DNA of 37,741 nucleotides from NCBI GenBank assembly GCA_016293495.1, contig JAEDED010000023.1, positions 1 to 37,741 of the forward strand. Direction: 5' to 3'. The notes below the pieces were generated by a model. The model did not search any database. It saw only the letters and a list, made by a program, of their open reading frames with translations, and was not told the DNA's origin. The translations under genes and the position numbers were made by a program. Position 1 is the stretch's first letter, and each line of letters starts with the position of its first letter. Below are positions 15,845 to 23,667 of the stretch, one piece after another. This DNA comes from Treponema sp. (GTDB lineage: Bacteria; Spirochaetota; Spirochaetia; Treponematales; Treponemataceae).

Positions 15845-16811
15845 GAAAATTACACATAACTGGTTTCCAAAATGTCTCTGTATTGTTTCTGCCGTTGCAT
15901 TGTATATGTTTGCAAAAACATCACGTCTTGAAACAAAAACATATTCAATTCCGCTTGTGATAAAAGAAGACGGAAACCTTTGCCGTTCAACTTTACTTCC
16001 TTCTCATGTAAATGTAATCATCAGATCTGAACCTGATAATATTTCAGGAATCCAGAATGGTGATATCCAGGCTGTTTTGGATTTAAGTTATTACACAAAA
16101 GAAGGAAACTACAATGTTCCTGTTTCTGCTTCTCTTGCTTCAAATGTAAATCTTTCTGCTCCTGTTGAACTTACGGTTTATCCGGAAAAGATTTCAATTG
16201 ATCTTGAAGAACGTGTCAGAAAAGGTGTGAGTGTTGAAGTTCCTATTTATGGAAACCCTAAACATGGTTATGAAGTTGAACAGATTAAAGTTTCTCCTCA
16301 GCAGGTTGTAATTTCTGGTCCTAAATCAATGCTCGAAAATATTAATCAGGTTTCAACTGTTGAACTCAGCCTTGAAGACAGAAAAGAAAATTTCAATGAT
16401 GTAAAAAAGATTCGTGCAATTAATCGCCACATAAGTCTTGTATCTTCAGAAAATGTTAATGTCAGCGTTTCATTTAAGGCATCATTAGTAAATAAGACTT
16501 TTAATAATATTCAGGTTGGAATGACACATCTTTCTCCACATCTTGAAGTTGCTTCAGTTCCTGAAGTTGATTTTACAGTTTCAGGTTCCCAGCTTATTGT
16601 GGAAAAATTTTTTCCGTCAGAACAGAATGTTCAAGTTGACTGTTCTTTGATTACAGGTGCTGGAGAGTTTACACTTCCTATAACTGTGAATATTCCCGAC
16701 GGCTTAAAGCTTGAAAGCACATCCGTTGAAAATGTAAAAATTACAGTCAAAGAGAATCCTGTACCGGTTAATCACGCATCTGAAGTTAACGTAAACGGAA
16801 GTGAACAGTGA
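15822..16811 (+). CDS. cdaR: YbbR-domain c-di-AMP regulator CdaR
   Basis: 329 residues. A membrane helix at about 16-32 is followed by repeated YbbR domains on the outer face (beta-rich segments near 40-125, 130-210 and 215-305). In Firmicutes CdaR binds and modulates CdaA; the overlap with cdaA here (23 bases) implies the same partnership. Start: ATG at 15822, with GAGGA at 15809-15813, eight bases upstream; a longer frame upstream has no such signal. Ends with an acidic, Asn/Val-rich tail. Confidence 0.85.
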   Translation: MKVELILKKITHNWFPKCLCIVSAVALYMFAKTSRLETKTYSIPLVIKEDGNLCRSTLLPSHVNVIIRSEPDNISGIQNGDIQAVLDLSYYTKEGNYNVPVSASLASNVNLSAPVELTVYPEKISIDLEERVRKGVSVEVPIYGNPKHGYEVEQIKVSPQQVVISGPKSMLENINQVSTVELSLEDRKENFNDVKKIRAINRHISLVSSENVNVSVSFKASLVNKTFNNIQVGMTHLSPHLEVASVPEVDFTVSGSQLIVEKFFPSEQNVQVDCSLITGAGEFTLPITVNIPDGLKLESTSVENVKITVKENPVPVNHASEVNVNGSEQ

Positions 16812-17200
16812 TTTTTGGAAACGGAATTGATATCTGCCAGGTTTCAAGATTCAGAAAATGGATTATTGACGGTAACCTTATTGAACGTTATTTTAATGAA
16901 AATGAATTTTCAAAAAAAACAGACGGAGATTTAACAGACCGTCAGTTGTCAGCAATGAGCCAGCATTATGCTGCAAGGTTTGCGGCAAAAGAAGCTTTTT
17001 CAAAAGCACTTGGAACTGGCTTAGTCGGATTTGAATTAAAAGATGTTTACGTTCAGAAGGAAGAATCCGGAAAACCTTATCTTGTACTTGAAAATTCCGC
17101 TAGAAAAATTTTTGACGAAAAATGTCCGGGCGGAAAAATTCATCTTTCTTTATCCCATGAAAGGGAATACGCAATTGCAAGCGTAATTATTGAAATATAG
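16808..17200 (+). CDS. acpS: Holo-[acyl-carrier-protein] synthase
   Basis: Transfers 4'-phosphopantetheine from CoA to apo-ACP, activating fatty-acid synthesis. 130 residues. GNGIDICQVSRF near 4-15 carries the metal-binding Asp, RFAAKEAFSKALGTG near 57-71 carries the second metal-binding Glu, and HLSLSHEREYAIASV near 113-127 closes the fold. GTG start overlaps the cdaR stop (GTGA), so translation is coupled. Confidence 0.94.
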   Translation: MIFGNGIDICQVSRFRKWIIDGNLIERYFNENEFSKKTDGDLTDRQLSAMSQHYAARFAAKEAFSKALGTGLVGFELKDVYVQKEESGKPYLVLENSARKIFDEKCPGGKIHLSLSHEREYAIASVIIEI

Positions 17201-17217
17201 AGATTTTCTGTTATAAT
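17190..17217 (+). promoter_or_regulatory. Promoter of DUF2225 gene and truA
   Basis: TTGAAA (17190-17195), 16-base spacer, TATAAT (17212-17217). The -35 box overlaps the end of acpS. Predicted leader of about 24 nt with a G-rich Shine-Dalgarno at 17235-17243. Confidence 0.6.
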
Positions 17218-17247
17218 TATAGTAATCAACCATAAAGGGGTGGAATA

Positions 17248-18153
17248 ATGGTTTCTGGTGTAAAAAAATCATCATCAACAGACGAAAAGAAAAAGCCTGC
17301 GATTTCGTACTGGTCAAAAAATAAGTGTCATTGTCCTGTCTGTAAAAAAGACTTTCCTAGAGAAGAAATGCTTTCTGGTAACGGTCGAATGAATGCTGGT
17401 AAGCTTACTGATGAACTTCACCGCCTTTATATTCCTTCAAAACGTTACGGAAAAATTAATCCTATCATTTACGCTATCGGTGCATGTCCTAACTGTCACG
17501 CTGCTTTTTTATGGAATGACTTTAAGGATATTACAGATCAGGCATCGCTTGACAGAATTTATGATAAAGCAGATGAGAGAAAAGCTGCGGTTAATGCTGT
17601 ATTCCCCTATTACGATTTAACTCGCAACAGAACACTGCTTGATGGTGCGGCAATGTATTATCTTGCATTGCTTACATATGATGAAGTTGACCTTTCATAT
17701 CTTCCGACAATGAAAAGAGCAATTCTTACTCTCCGTCTTGCATGGCTTTGTCAGGAACTTGAAGAAGAAGTTCCTAAACACAATTTTGCAGTTGCTGCAG
17801 ACGTGTTCTATAAAAAAGCTATTTTCTTTTACCAGCAGGCTGTAATCAACGAAACAAAACGTATCGAAAAAAGTTCTACACTTGCTGGTATGGGACCTGA
17901 TACTGACAAGAACTACGGATGGGATGGCGTTATTTACCTGTGCGGACTTCTTGAATATAAATATGGTCAGAGAGAAGATGAAGCATTGCGTATGAAAAAA
18001 CTTGATGAAGCAAAAATTGCAATTGCCAGAATCTTCGGTCTTGGAAAAACAACTAAAGAAAAACCAGGTCCGCTTCTTGAACATTCTCGCAACCTCTACG
18101 AAACACTGACTAAGCTTCTTGATGGTCAGGATGTTGATGACGTAGATTTGTAA
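17248..18153 (+). CDS. DUF2225 zinc-ribbon/TPR-like protein
   Basis: 301 residues, cytoplasmic, no signal peptide. Two cysteine pairs, CPVC near 28-31 and CPNC near 78-81, probably bind one zinc; between them lies a NGRMNAGKLTDELHRLY segment. From about 110 onward the protein is helical with repeat-like A/L/Y pairs, resembling tetratricopeptide helices. This matches the DUF2225 family, common in spirochaetes and Firmicutes, without known function. It starts at ATG 17248 after AAAGGGGTGG. truA follows by 15 bases. Confidence 0.8.
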   Translation: MVSGVKKSSSTDEKKKPAISYWSKNKCHCPVCKKDFPREEMLSGNGRMNAGKLTDELHRLYIPSKRYGKINPIIYAIGACPNCHAAFLWNDFKDITDQASLDRIYDKADERKAAVNAVFPYYDLTRNRTLLDGAAMYYLALLTYDEVDLSYLPTMKRAILTLRLAWLCQELEEEVPKHNFAVAADVFYKKAIFFYQQAVINETKRIEKSSTLAGMGPDTDKNYGWDGVIYLCGLLEYKYGQREDEALRMKKLDEAKIAIARIFGLGKTTKEKPGPLLEHSRNLYETLTKLLDGQDVDDVDL

Positions 18154-18168
18154 TATAAGGATTAATAG

Positions 18169-18957
18169 TTGCGTAATATTTTACTTACAGTTTCTTATGA
18201 CGGAACAAATTTCTGCGGCTGGCAGCGTCAGGACAAAAGTGACGGAGGAAAGCCGGTAAGAACAGTTCAGGGAGAAATTGAAAAGGTTCTTGAAAAAATC
18301 CATAAGGTAAAAACTCCTCTTCAAGGTTCTGGAAGAACTGACAGCGGTGTTCATGCCGTTCGTCAGGCTGCTAATTTTTTTAGTCCCGTTGATTCTATTC
18401 CTGCAGAAAAATACGTGCTCGCAATGAATTCTCTTTTGCCTGATGATATTCGAATCCTTGAAGCAAAAGAGGTAGATGAAAAATTTTCTTCCAGATTTTC
18501 TGCAACTTCAAGATCGTACCGTTATTTTATAATTCCTTCACACAAAGCGCTTGCTTCCCAGATGCCGTTTGCCTGGGATATCGGTCACGAACCTGATATT
18601 GATAAACTGAATAAAATGGCTTCGTGTCTGAAAGGAGAAATTGACTGTGCAACTTTTGCAGCAAGCGGAGATGAAAGCCTTTCGACATGCAGATATCTTT
18701 ACGATGCACACTTTTTTTATCAGGAACTTTATCCATGCGGCAGAGCACTTGTGTTTGAAATTACTGCCAATGCCTTCTTGTGGAAAATGGTCAGATCGAT
18801 TGTAGGTTCTCTGATTTATTTTGAAAAAGATAAGGATGCAGATTATTTTAAACAGATTCTTGAAAGCTGTGACAGAAGTAAAGCCGGTCCTACAGCTCCG
18901 CCGCAGGGATTATTTCTCTGGGATATCTGTTTTGACGGCGAAAGAGTTCACGTCTGA
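18169..18957 (+). CDS. truA: tRNA pseudouridine synthase A
   Basis: Converts uridines 38-40 in the anticodon stem of tRNAs to pseudouridine. 262 residues. SYDGTNFCGWQRQ near 9-21 and the catalytic block GSGRTDSGVHAV at 53-64 with nucleophile Asp58 are intact; FLWKMVRSIVGSL near 203-215 is the conserved C-terminal helix. The start is TTG at 18169 with AAGGA seven bases upstream. Convergent with priA, with only nine bases between the stops and no terminator visible. Confidence 0.95.
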   Translation: MRNILLTVSYDGTNFCGWQRQDKSDGGKPVRTVQGEIEKVLEKIHKVKTPLQGSGRTDSGVHAVRQAANFFSPVDSIPAEKYVLAMNSLLPDDIRILEAKEVDEKFSSRFSATSRSYRYFIIPSHKALASQMPFAWDIGHEPDIDKLNKMASCLKGEIDCATFAASGDESLSTCRYLYDAHFFYQELYPCGRALVFEITANAFLWKMVRSIVGSLIYFEKDKDADYFKQILESCDRSKAGPTAPPQGLFLWDICFDGERVHV

Positions 18958-18966
18958 GATTTTAAG

Positions 18967-21060
18967 TTATAGAAGATTTACCGGGTCGATATCAGTTTCG
19001 ATATAAACGTTTGACGGGTGAGTGAAGTCATTGATTAAGTGATCTGTCATTCTCTGAAGAATGTTTATGTTCTTTGATTTTAAAATAATCTGATATCTGT
19101 AATTAGCCGCAATTTTATTAATTGGACATTCCGATTCTCCAAGTATTTCAACATCAGCACTTAATGAAGAAAATTTCTTTTTTAATTCAGAAAGCTGTTC
19201 TTCAAGAATCTGTTTTGCATTGTGTGCAGTTGATTTTGCATCTTCAAGATTCGGTGATCTGAAAACAAGTCGGACAAGACGGGAAAATGGTGGAAATTCC
19301 AGGAGTTTTCTCGTGCTGATTTCTGAGGAATAAAATTCGTTTACCTTTGAGTTGCAGGCATAGTAAATACTTTCTGCTCCTGGATTGTAAGTCTGAACAT
19401 AAACTTCACCGTCAGGAAAAAATCTTCCGGCTCTTCCTGCAACCTGAGTGATAAGCGCAAATGTTTTTTCAGAAGCCCTGAAGTCCGGAAGGTGAAGCCC
19501 TGTATCGGCAAGGACAATTCCTACAACTTTAAGGTTAGGAAAATTCAAACCTTTTGCAATCATCTGAGTTCCGAGCATGATGTCGTATTCACCTTTTTTA
19601 AAGGCATCAAGCTTATCTTGAAGTTCACCTTTTTTAGTAAGCGAGTCTGTGTCAACGCGAACAACTCTGGCATTAGGAAACTTAGCTTTGACTTCTGCTT
19701 CGATAAATTCAGTTCCGAATCCGCTGTATCCCACATCAAAGGAGCCGCATTGCGGACAGCTGTTTGGCGCTTCTAAAGACCAGCCGCAGTAATGACATTT
19801 TAAGCGGTTGATTGATTTATGATATGTCAAAGGAACTGAACAGTTCTTGCATTTTAATTCGTATCCGCAGTAAGAGCATCTGAAAAAATGATTGAATCCG
19901 CGGCGATTTAAAAACAGAATGGCCTGTCTTTTTTTTGCAACAGCTTTATCGATTGCTTCAAATAATTCCTGTGAAATGCTCTGTCCGGAAGAAGGCTGTT
20001 TTGATAAATCTATGATTTTAATTTTAGGCGGAGCTCCGCCTGCAAGTCTTTTTGTAAGCTTGTGGCATTCAAACTGGCCGTTTGAGATTGAGTTCCAGCT
20101 TTCAACGCTAGGAGTTGCACTTCCCATTAACAAAGGAATTGCAAGCTTTGAACATCTGTACATTGCAATCTGACGTGCATGATAGCGCGGAGTGTTGTTT
20201 GATTTGTACGAACCGTCGTGTTCTTCGTCAATAATGATAAGGCCGAGTTGAGGAACTGGTGCAAAAACTGCACTGCGAGCACCGATAACGATACGTGCTT
20301 CTTTATGAAGAATACGGTTCCATTCAGTAAGCTTCTGGCTTGGAGTCAGACCAGAATGTAATACTGCAACTGTTGAGCCGAATCGCATTGTTACCGCTTC
20401 GATTACTTGTGGAGTTAAACCGATTTCAGGAACAAGATAAATAATTCCTTTGCCTTTTTTTAATATGTTTTCTGCAACTTGAAGAAAAACTTCAGTTTTT
20501 CCGCTTCCGGTAGTTCCGTAAAGATAATGAAATTTTACTGTTTCATTGTTTGAAGAAGTTATGCTTTCAATTGCTTTTTTCTGTTCATCAGACAGTGTAA
20601 CAATCTTTTGTTCTGGAAATTCATCAGTAAAAGAAAAGTCCTGTGAACTCGTTTCGCGCTTTCCGGAAGGAATCATGGAATTTAAAATTTCACCAATCGG
20701 AGTAAGATAATAATTTGACATCCAGATTCCAAGATTAATTAATTCTGATGTCAGTAAAGGTTCTTCGTCCAATACGCGTATGATAGGACGGATCTTTGAA
20801 GCGTCATAAGGAAGGTCCTTTGGAAGTTCGTCAAAAAGTTTAACGATGATTCCTGTCAGACGGCGGTTACCGAATTTAACTTCTGCACGTTTTCCGATCT
20901 GGCTTTCAAAATTTTTTACAGTTGATTTTCTTGTTTTGGTTAATAAGTCCGGTTGTAAATTTTCACCTTTAAGAGAAACCCGTTCTGTTCCTTCTGCAAG
21001 GGTGAGGTAAGTGAAGGTTTGATTTAAAGGCACGTTAAGTGCAATTTCGGCGTATTTCAA
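18967..21060 (-). CDS. priA: Primosomal replication restart helicase PriA
   Basis: 3'-5' DNA helicase that reloads the replisome at stalled forks. 697 residues: an N-terminal 3'BD domain (to about 105), Walker A GTTGSGKT at 182-189, DEEH box at 278-281, and a Cys-rich insertion with CSYCG, CKNC, CHYC and CPQC pairs (two zinc sites). Helicase motifs V and VI follow (GTQMIAKGLNFPN, TQVAGRAGR). Start TTG at 21060, with AGGAGT four bases upstream inside the end of the preceding udg gene; the udg stop is two bases away. Confidence 0.95.
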   Translation of the reverse strand: MKYAEIALNVPLNQTFTYLTLAEGTERVSLKGENLQPDLLTKTRKSTVKNFESQIGKRAEVKFGNRRLTGIIVKLFDELPKDLPYDASKIRPIIRVLDEEPLLTSELINLGIWMSNYYLTPIGEILNSMIPSGKRETSSQDFSFTDEFPEQKIVTLSDEQKKAIESITSSNNETVKFHYLYGTTGSGKTEVFLQVAENILKKGKGIIYLVPEIGLTPQVIEAVTMRFGSTVAVLHSGLTPSQKLTEWNRILHKEARIVIGARSAVFAPVPQLGLIIIDEEHDGSYKSNNTPRYHARQIAMYRCSKLAIPLLMGSATPSVESWNSISNGQFECHKLTKRLAGGAPPKIKIIDLSKQPSSGQSISQELFEAIDKAVAKKRQAILFLNRRGFNHFFRCSYCGYELKCKNCSVPLTYHKSINRLKCHYCGWSLEAPNSCPQCGSFDVGYSGFGTEFIEAEVKAKFPNARVVRVDTDSLTKKGELQDKLDAFKKGEYDIMLGTQMIAKGLNFPNLKVVGIVLADTGLHLPDFRASEKTFALITQVAGRAGRFFPDGEVYVQTYNPGAESIYYACNSKVNEFYSSEISTRKLLEFPPFSRLVRLVFRSPNLEDAKSTAHNAKQILEEQLSELKKKFSSLSADVEILGESECPINKIAANYRYQIILKSKNINILQRMTDHLINDFTHPSNVYIETDIDPVNLL

Positions 21061-21062
21061 AA

Positions 21063-21902
21063 TTACTCCTGAACAAAGGAGCTTTCATAACCTGGAGCAA
21101 TTTTTAAAAGTTCTGCACGGAAAGCTTTTAAGTCTTGCCATGCGGGAGCTTTTAACTGAGGGTTGCGTAAAAGAGCACTTGGATGATAAGTTGCCATCAT
21201 CGGAATTGAACCGTACTGATAGAAAGTTCCTCTAAGCGAATTAATTCCTGCACTTGTTTTTAAAAGTGTCTGAGCGGCAATTCTTCCGACTAAAAGAATC
21301 ATTTTTGGTTTTAATATACTTAACTGTGCTTCAAGGTATGAAATACAGGCCTGGATTTCTTGAGGGGCTGGATCTCTGTTCTGTGGAGGACGGCATTTTA
21401 CTATATTTGTAATGTAGCAGTTTTGATTTCTGCTCAATTGTATTGCGGCAAGCATTTTGTCGAGAAGCTGTCCGGCCTCTCCAACAAAAGGTTTTCCTGT
21501 CTGGTCTTCTGACTGACCTGGTGCTTCTCCGATAACAAGTACAAGCGGATTTTCAACTCCCATGCCGACAACTGTATTTGTTCTTCCGCCGGCAAGACGG
21601 CATCTTGAACAGTCATGGATTTTTGAAGCAATGGAATCAAGCGAAACTGTTTTTCTGCTGTTCTGAACTGCTGGTAAAGCATGTTCAAGTGAAGATGATG
21701 AGGTCTGTGCAGAAAATTCAGGCGCACTAACTGCAGCTTCTGTTGGGTCACTTGAAATTTGATTTGAGGAAACCGAAGATTTTTCAAAATCATCTGTAAA
21801 AACAGGATCTTCACGGTCAAAAGCAGCCGGAGTGTATCCGTTAATTCCTAGGGAAACTGTTTTAAGTAAATTATAAATCTGCTTTTTTTCTTCGGCTTTC
21901 AT
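21063..21902 (-). CDS. Uracil-DNA glycosylase, family 4 (Fe-S type)
   Basis: Removes uracil from DNA. 279 residues. The catalytic domain starts near residue 95: DCSRC and two later cysteines (in IVKCRPP and QACISY) are expected to hold a 4Fe-4S cluster; GEAPGQSEDQTGKPFVGEAG is motif 1, and ATYHPSALLRNP motif 2. The first ~90 residues are a Ser/Ala/Glu-rich, low-complexity extension with no recognisable domain. Start: ATG at 21902, just six bases after a TATTAT box, so a leaderless message is likely; the frame continues upstream without a better start. It leads the udg-priA pair. Confidence 0.9.
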   Translation of the reverse strand: MKAEEKKQIYNLLKTVSLGINGYTPAAFDREDPVFTDDFEKSSVSSNQISSDPTEAAVSAPEFSAQTSSSSLEHALPAVQNSRKTVSLDSIASKIHDCSRCRLAGGRTNTVVGMGVENPLVLVIGEAPGQSEDQTGKPFVGEAGQLLDKMLAAIQLSRNQNCYITNIVKCRPPQNRDPAPQEIQACISYLEAQLSILKPKMILLVGRIAAQTLLKTSAGINSLRGTFYQYGSIPMMATYHPSALLRNPQLKAPAWQDLKAFRAELLKIAPGYESSFVQE

Positions 21903-21908
21903 TCTTTT

Positions 21909-21937
21909 ATAATAGCATAATTGTCGTTGTTTGACCA
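21909..21937 (-). promoter_or_regulatory. Candidate leaderless promoter of udg-priA
   Basis: Minus strand: TGGTCA (21937-21932; 4 of 6 match), 17-base spacer, TATTAT (21914-21909), then six bases to the ATG. Its -35 box lies on the complement of the -35 box of the divergent barrel gene. Confidence 0.45.
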
Positions 21938-21959
21938 TAATTCCATAAATCTTTATAAT
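21931..21959 (+). promoter_or_regulatory. Strong sigma-70 promoter of the barrel/glycosyltransferase cluster
   Basis: TTGACC (21931-21936), 17-base spacer, TATAAT (21954-21959). The ATG follows nine bases after the -10 box, so the leader should be only about two to five nucleotides. Confidence 0.75.
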
Positions 21960-21968
21960 TATTAGGTT

Positions 21969-23645
21969 ATGAAAAAATCTTTCAAAATCTTAATTTCTTC
22001 GATTATTTCTTTTTCTCTTTTGTCAGGAATTTATGCTGCACAAAGAGGCGGACAGGATTTAATTCTTCCTGGGTCTTGGGTTTATGATGCACTGCAGTCA
22101 ATTGAAATGGAAATGGCTCGAGTTACTTTCAGTGACCAGGCTCCAGTTTCGATTAATGAATTAAAATGCTATATGAAAGAAATTGATTATGAAAGATTAA
22201 GTGAACCTGGAAAAAAACAATATGACCGTATTCAATCATATATTGATCAGATGAACTGGTCATTTAACTGGGGATTGTTTTCGCTTGGAACGGAGCCAGG
22301 TTTAAGTGTTGAAGGTTATTATAAATCGAACCCTGATATTGACTGGATTTACGATTATACAAAAAGACAGGCGTTTGCCGATCTTCCAATAACTCTTGGA
22401 ATTGGTGATTATGTTTCTGTCTATATGGGACTTCAGGCAACACAGAGTTTTCTTGCGCGCACAAGTAATAATAATTACTGCAACCAGATTTTTACACCGG
22501 ACACTTTTGATGCGGTCCTGACTCATGAAAACTATCTTTCTGCAGGATATATGTGGGATAATGGAGTTGGAATCAATCTTCGTTTCGGCTCAGGAACTCA
22601 AAGTATCGGAAATTCATTAATGCCAAGTATTATTCTTTCTGAATATTTTACTGATGCTCCGTTCATTAATTTGAGGTTGTTCTCTCCAATTTTCAATTAC
22701 AATATGAACGTTACTCAGCTTACACGTGAATCATATTTATATACTCATCGGATTGAAGCTGTTTTCTTTAAAAAACTCCAGCTTTCATTTATTGAAGGAG
22801 TTCTTCCTTACAGTTCTTTTGATTTAAGATTTGTAAATCCATTTGCAATTTTTCACGGTTATGCTTTATTCCATGAATATGATGCAAAAGTTAATTCCTT
22901 CTTTGCTGCAAAATTTTCTTTTACACCTTGCCCTTACTTAAGACTCTACGGACTTTATGCGCAGAACGAACACACTATGGCTTCAGAACCAGCAGCATCT
23001 CCTGAAGGAAATGGATTCCAGCTTGGGGCTGAAACATATATTCCTGTACAAAATGGAATAATTCATGGCGGTCTTGAGTTTTATTATTCAACACCTTATT
23101 TTTTGATTAAAGAAACTCCGAATATTTCATTTGCAAAAGTATTTACAGAAATGAATTCCGGCGGTGATAATTTTCAGTTGATGGGAAATCCTCTCGGAGC
23201 CGATTCACTTGCTTTTAAAGTTGCATTAGGTTACGAAGTTCCTGAAAGTTATTCGATTGATTTTGCGTATGATTTTGCTGCAAGAGGAATATTCAGCGGT
23301 ACTAAAATATTTAAAGAGTCTGGATGGAATAAAAAAGATTTAAGCTATAACGAAAGTAACTGGGTATATCCGAATAACGCAAATAAATATTCTGATGGAA
23401 TTTCCTATAAATCTCCTCATGGAACTGTAGCATTCGAAAATAAAATTGCTGTCAAAGGAACTTGGTATGCAACTCCATGGCTTACTTTTGTTGTACAGCC
23501 AGGTTATACTTTTATTTTTAATTATGATAATGATGCAGATAAGTTCAGACATGGATTTGAAATTGCATTAAGTACAAGAATTAATTTTACTAAAATGGTA
23601 AATAAAAAACTTTCTTCTGATTTTCTTTTTACAGATGGTAAATAA
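21969..23645 (+). CDS. Secreted outer-membrane barrel protein, Wzi-like (paralogue 1)
   Basis: 558 residues with a signal peptide (about 1-24, ending GIYA). After it comes a short helical module with SWVYDAL near 37-43 and EIDYERLS near 72-79, then a long region of alternating aromatic and polar residues typical of an outer-membrane beta-barrel, with a C-terminal GFEIALSTRINF-type strand. The overall plan resembles the capsule-assembly Wzi family. It is clearly paralogous to the next gene: shared YKSN..DWI, SIILS.Y.TD.P, NKY.DG and FGFEIALS landmarks appear in the same order. The precise role is unknown; binding or export of a surface glycan is a hypothesis. Confidence 0.7.
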   Translation: MKKSFKILISSIISFSLLSGIYAAQRGGQDLILPGSWVYDALQSIEMEMARVTFSDQAPVSINELKCYMKEIDYERLSEPGKKQYDRIQSYIDQMNWSFNWGLFSLGTEPGLSVEGYYKSNPDIDWIYDYTKRQAFADLPITLGIGDYVSVYMGLQATQSFLARTSNNNYCNQIFTPDTFDAVLTHENYLSAGYMWDNGVGINLRFGSGTQSIGNSLMPSIILSEYFTDAPFINLRLFSPIFNYNMNVTQLTRESYLYTHRIEAVFFKKLQLSFIEGVLPYSSFDLRFVNPFAIFHGYALFHEYDAKVNSFFAAKFSFTPCPYLRLYGLYAQNEHTMASEPAASPEGNGFQLGAETYIPVQNGIIHGGLEFYYSTPYFLIKETPNISFAKVFTEMNSGGDNFQLMGNPLGADSLAFKVALGYEVPESYSIDFAYDFAARGIFSGTKIFKESGWNKKDLSYNESNWVYPNNANKYSDGISYKSPHGTVAFENKIAVKGTWYATPWLTFVVQPGYTFIFNYDNDADKFRHGFEIALSTRINFTKMVNKKLSSDFLFTDGK

Positions 23646-23667
23646 AATAACAGGCAGGATGATATAA

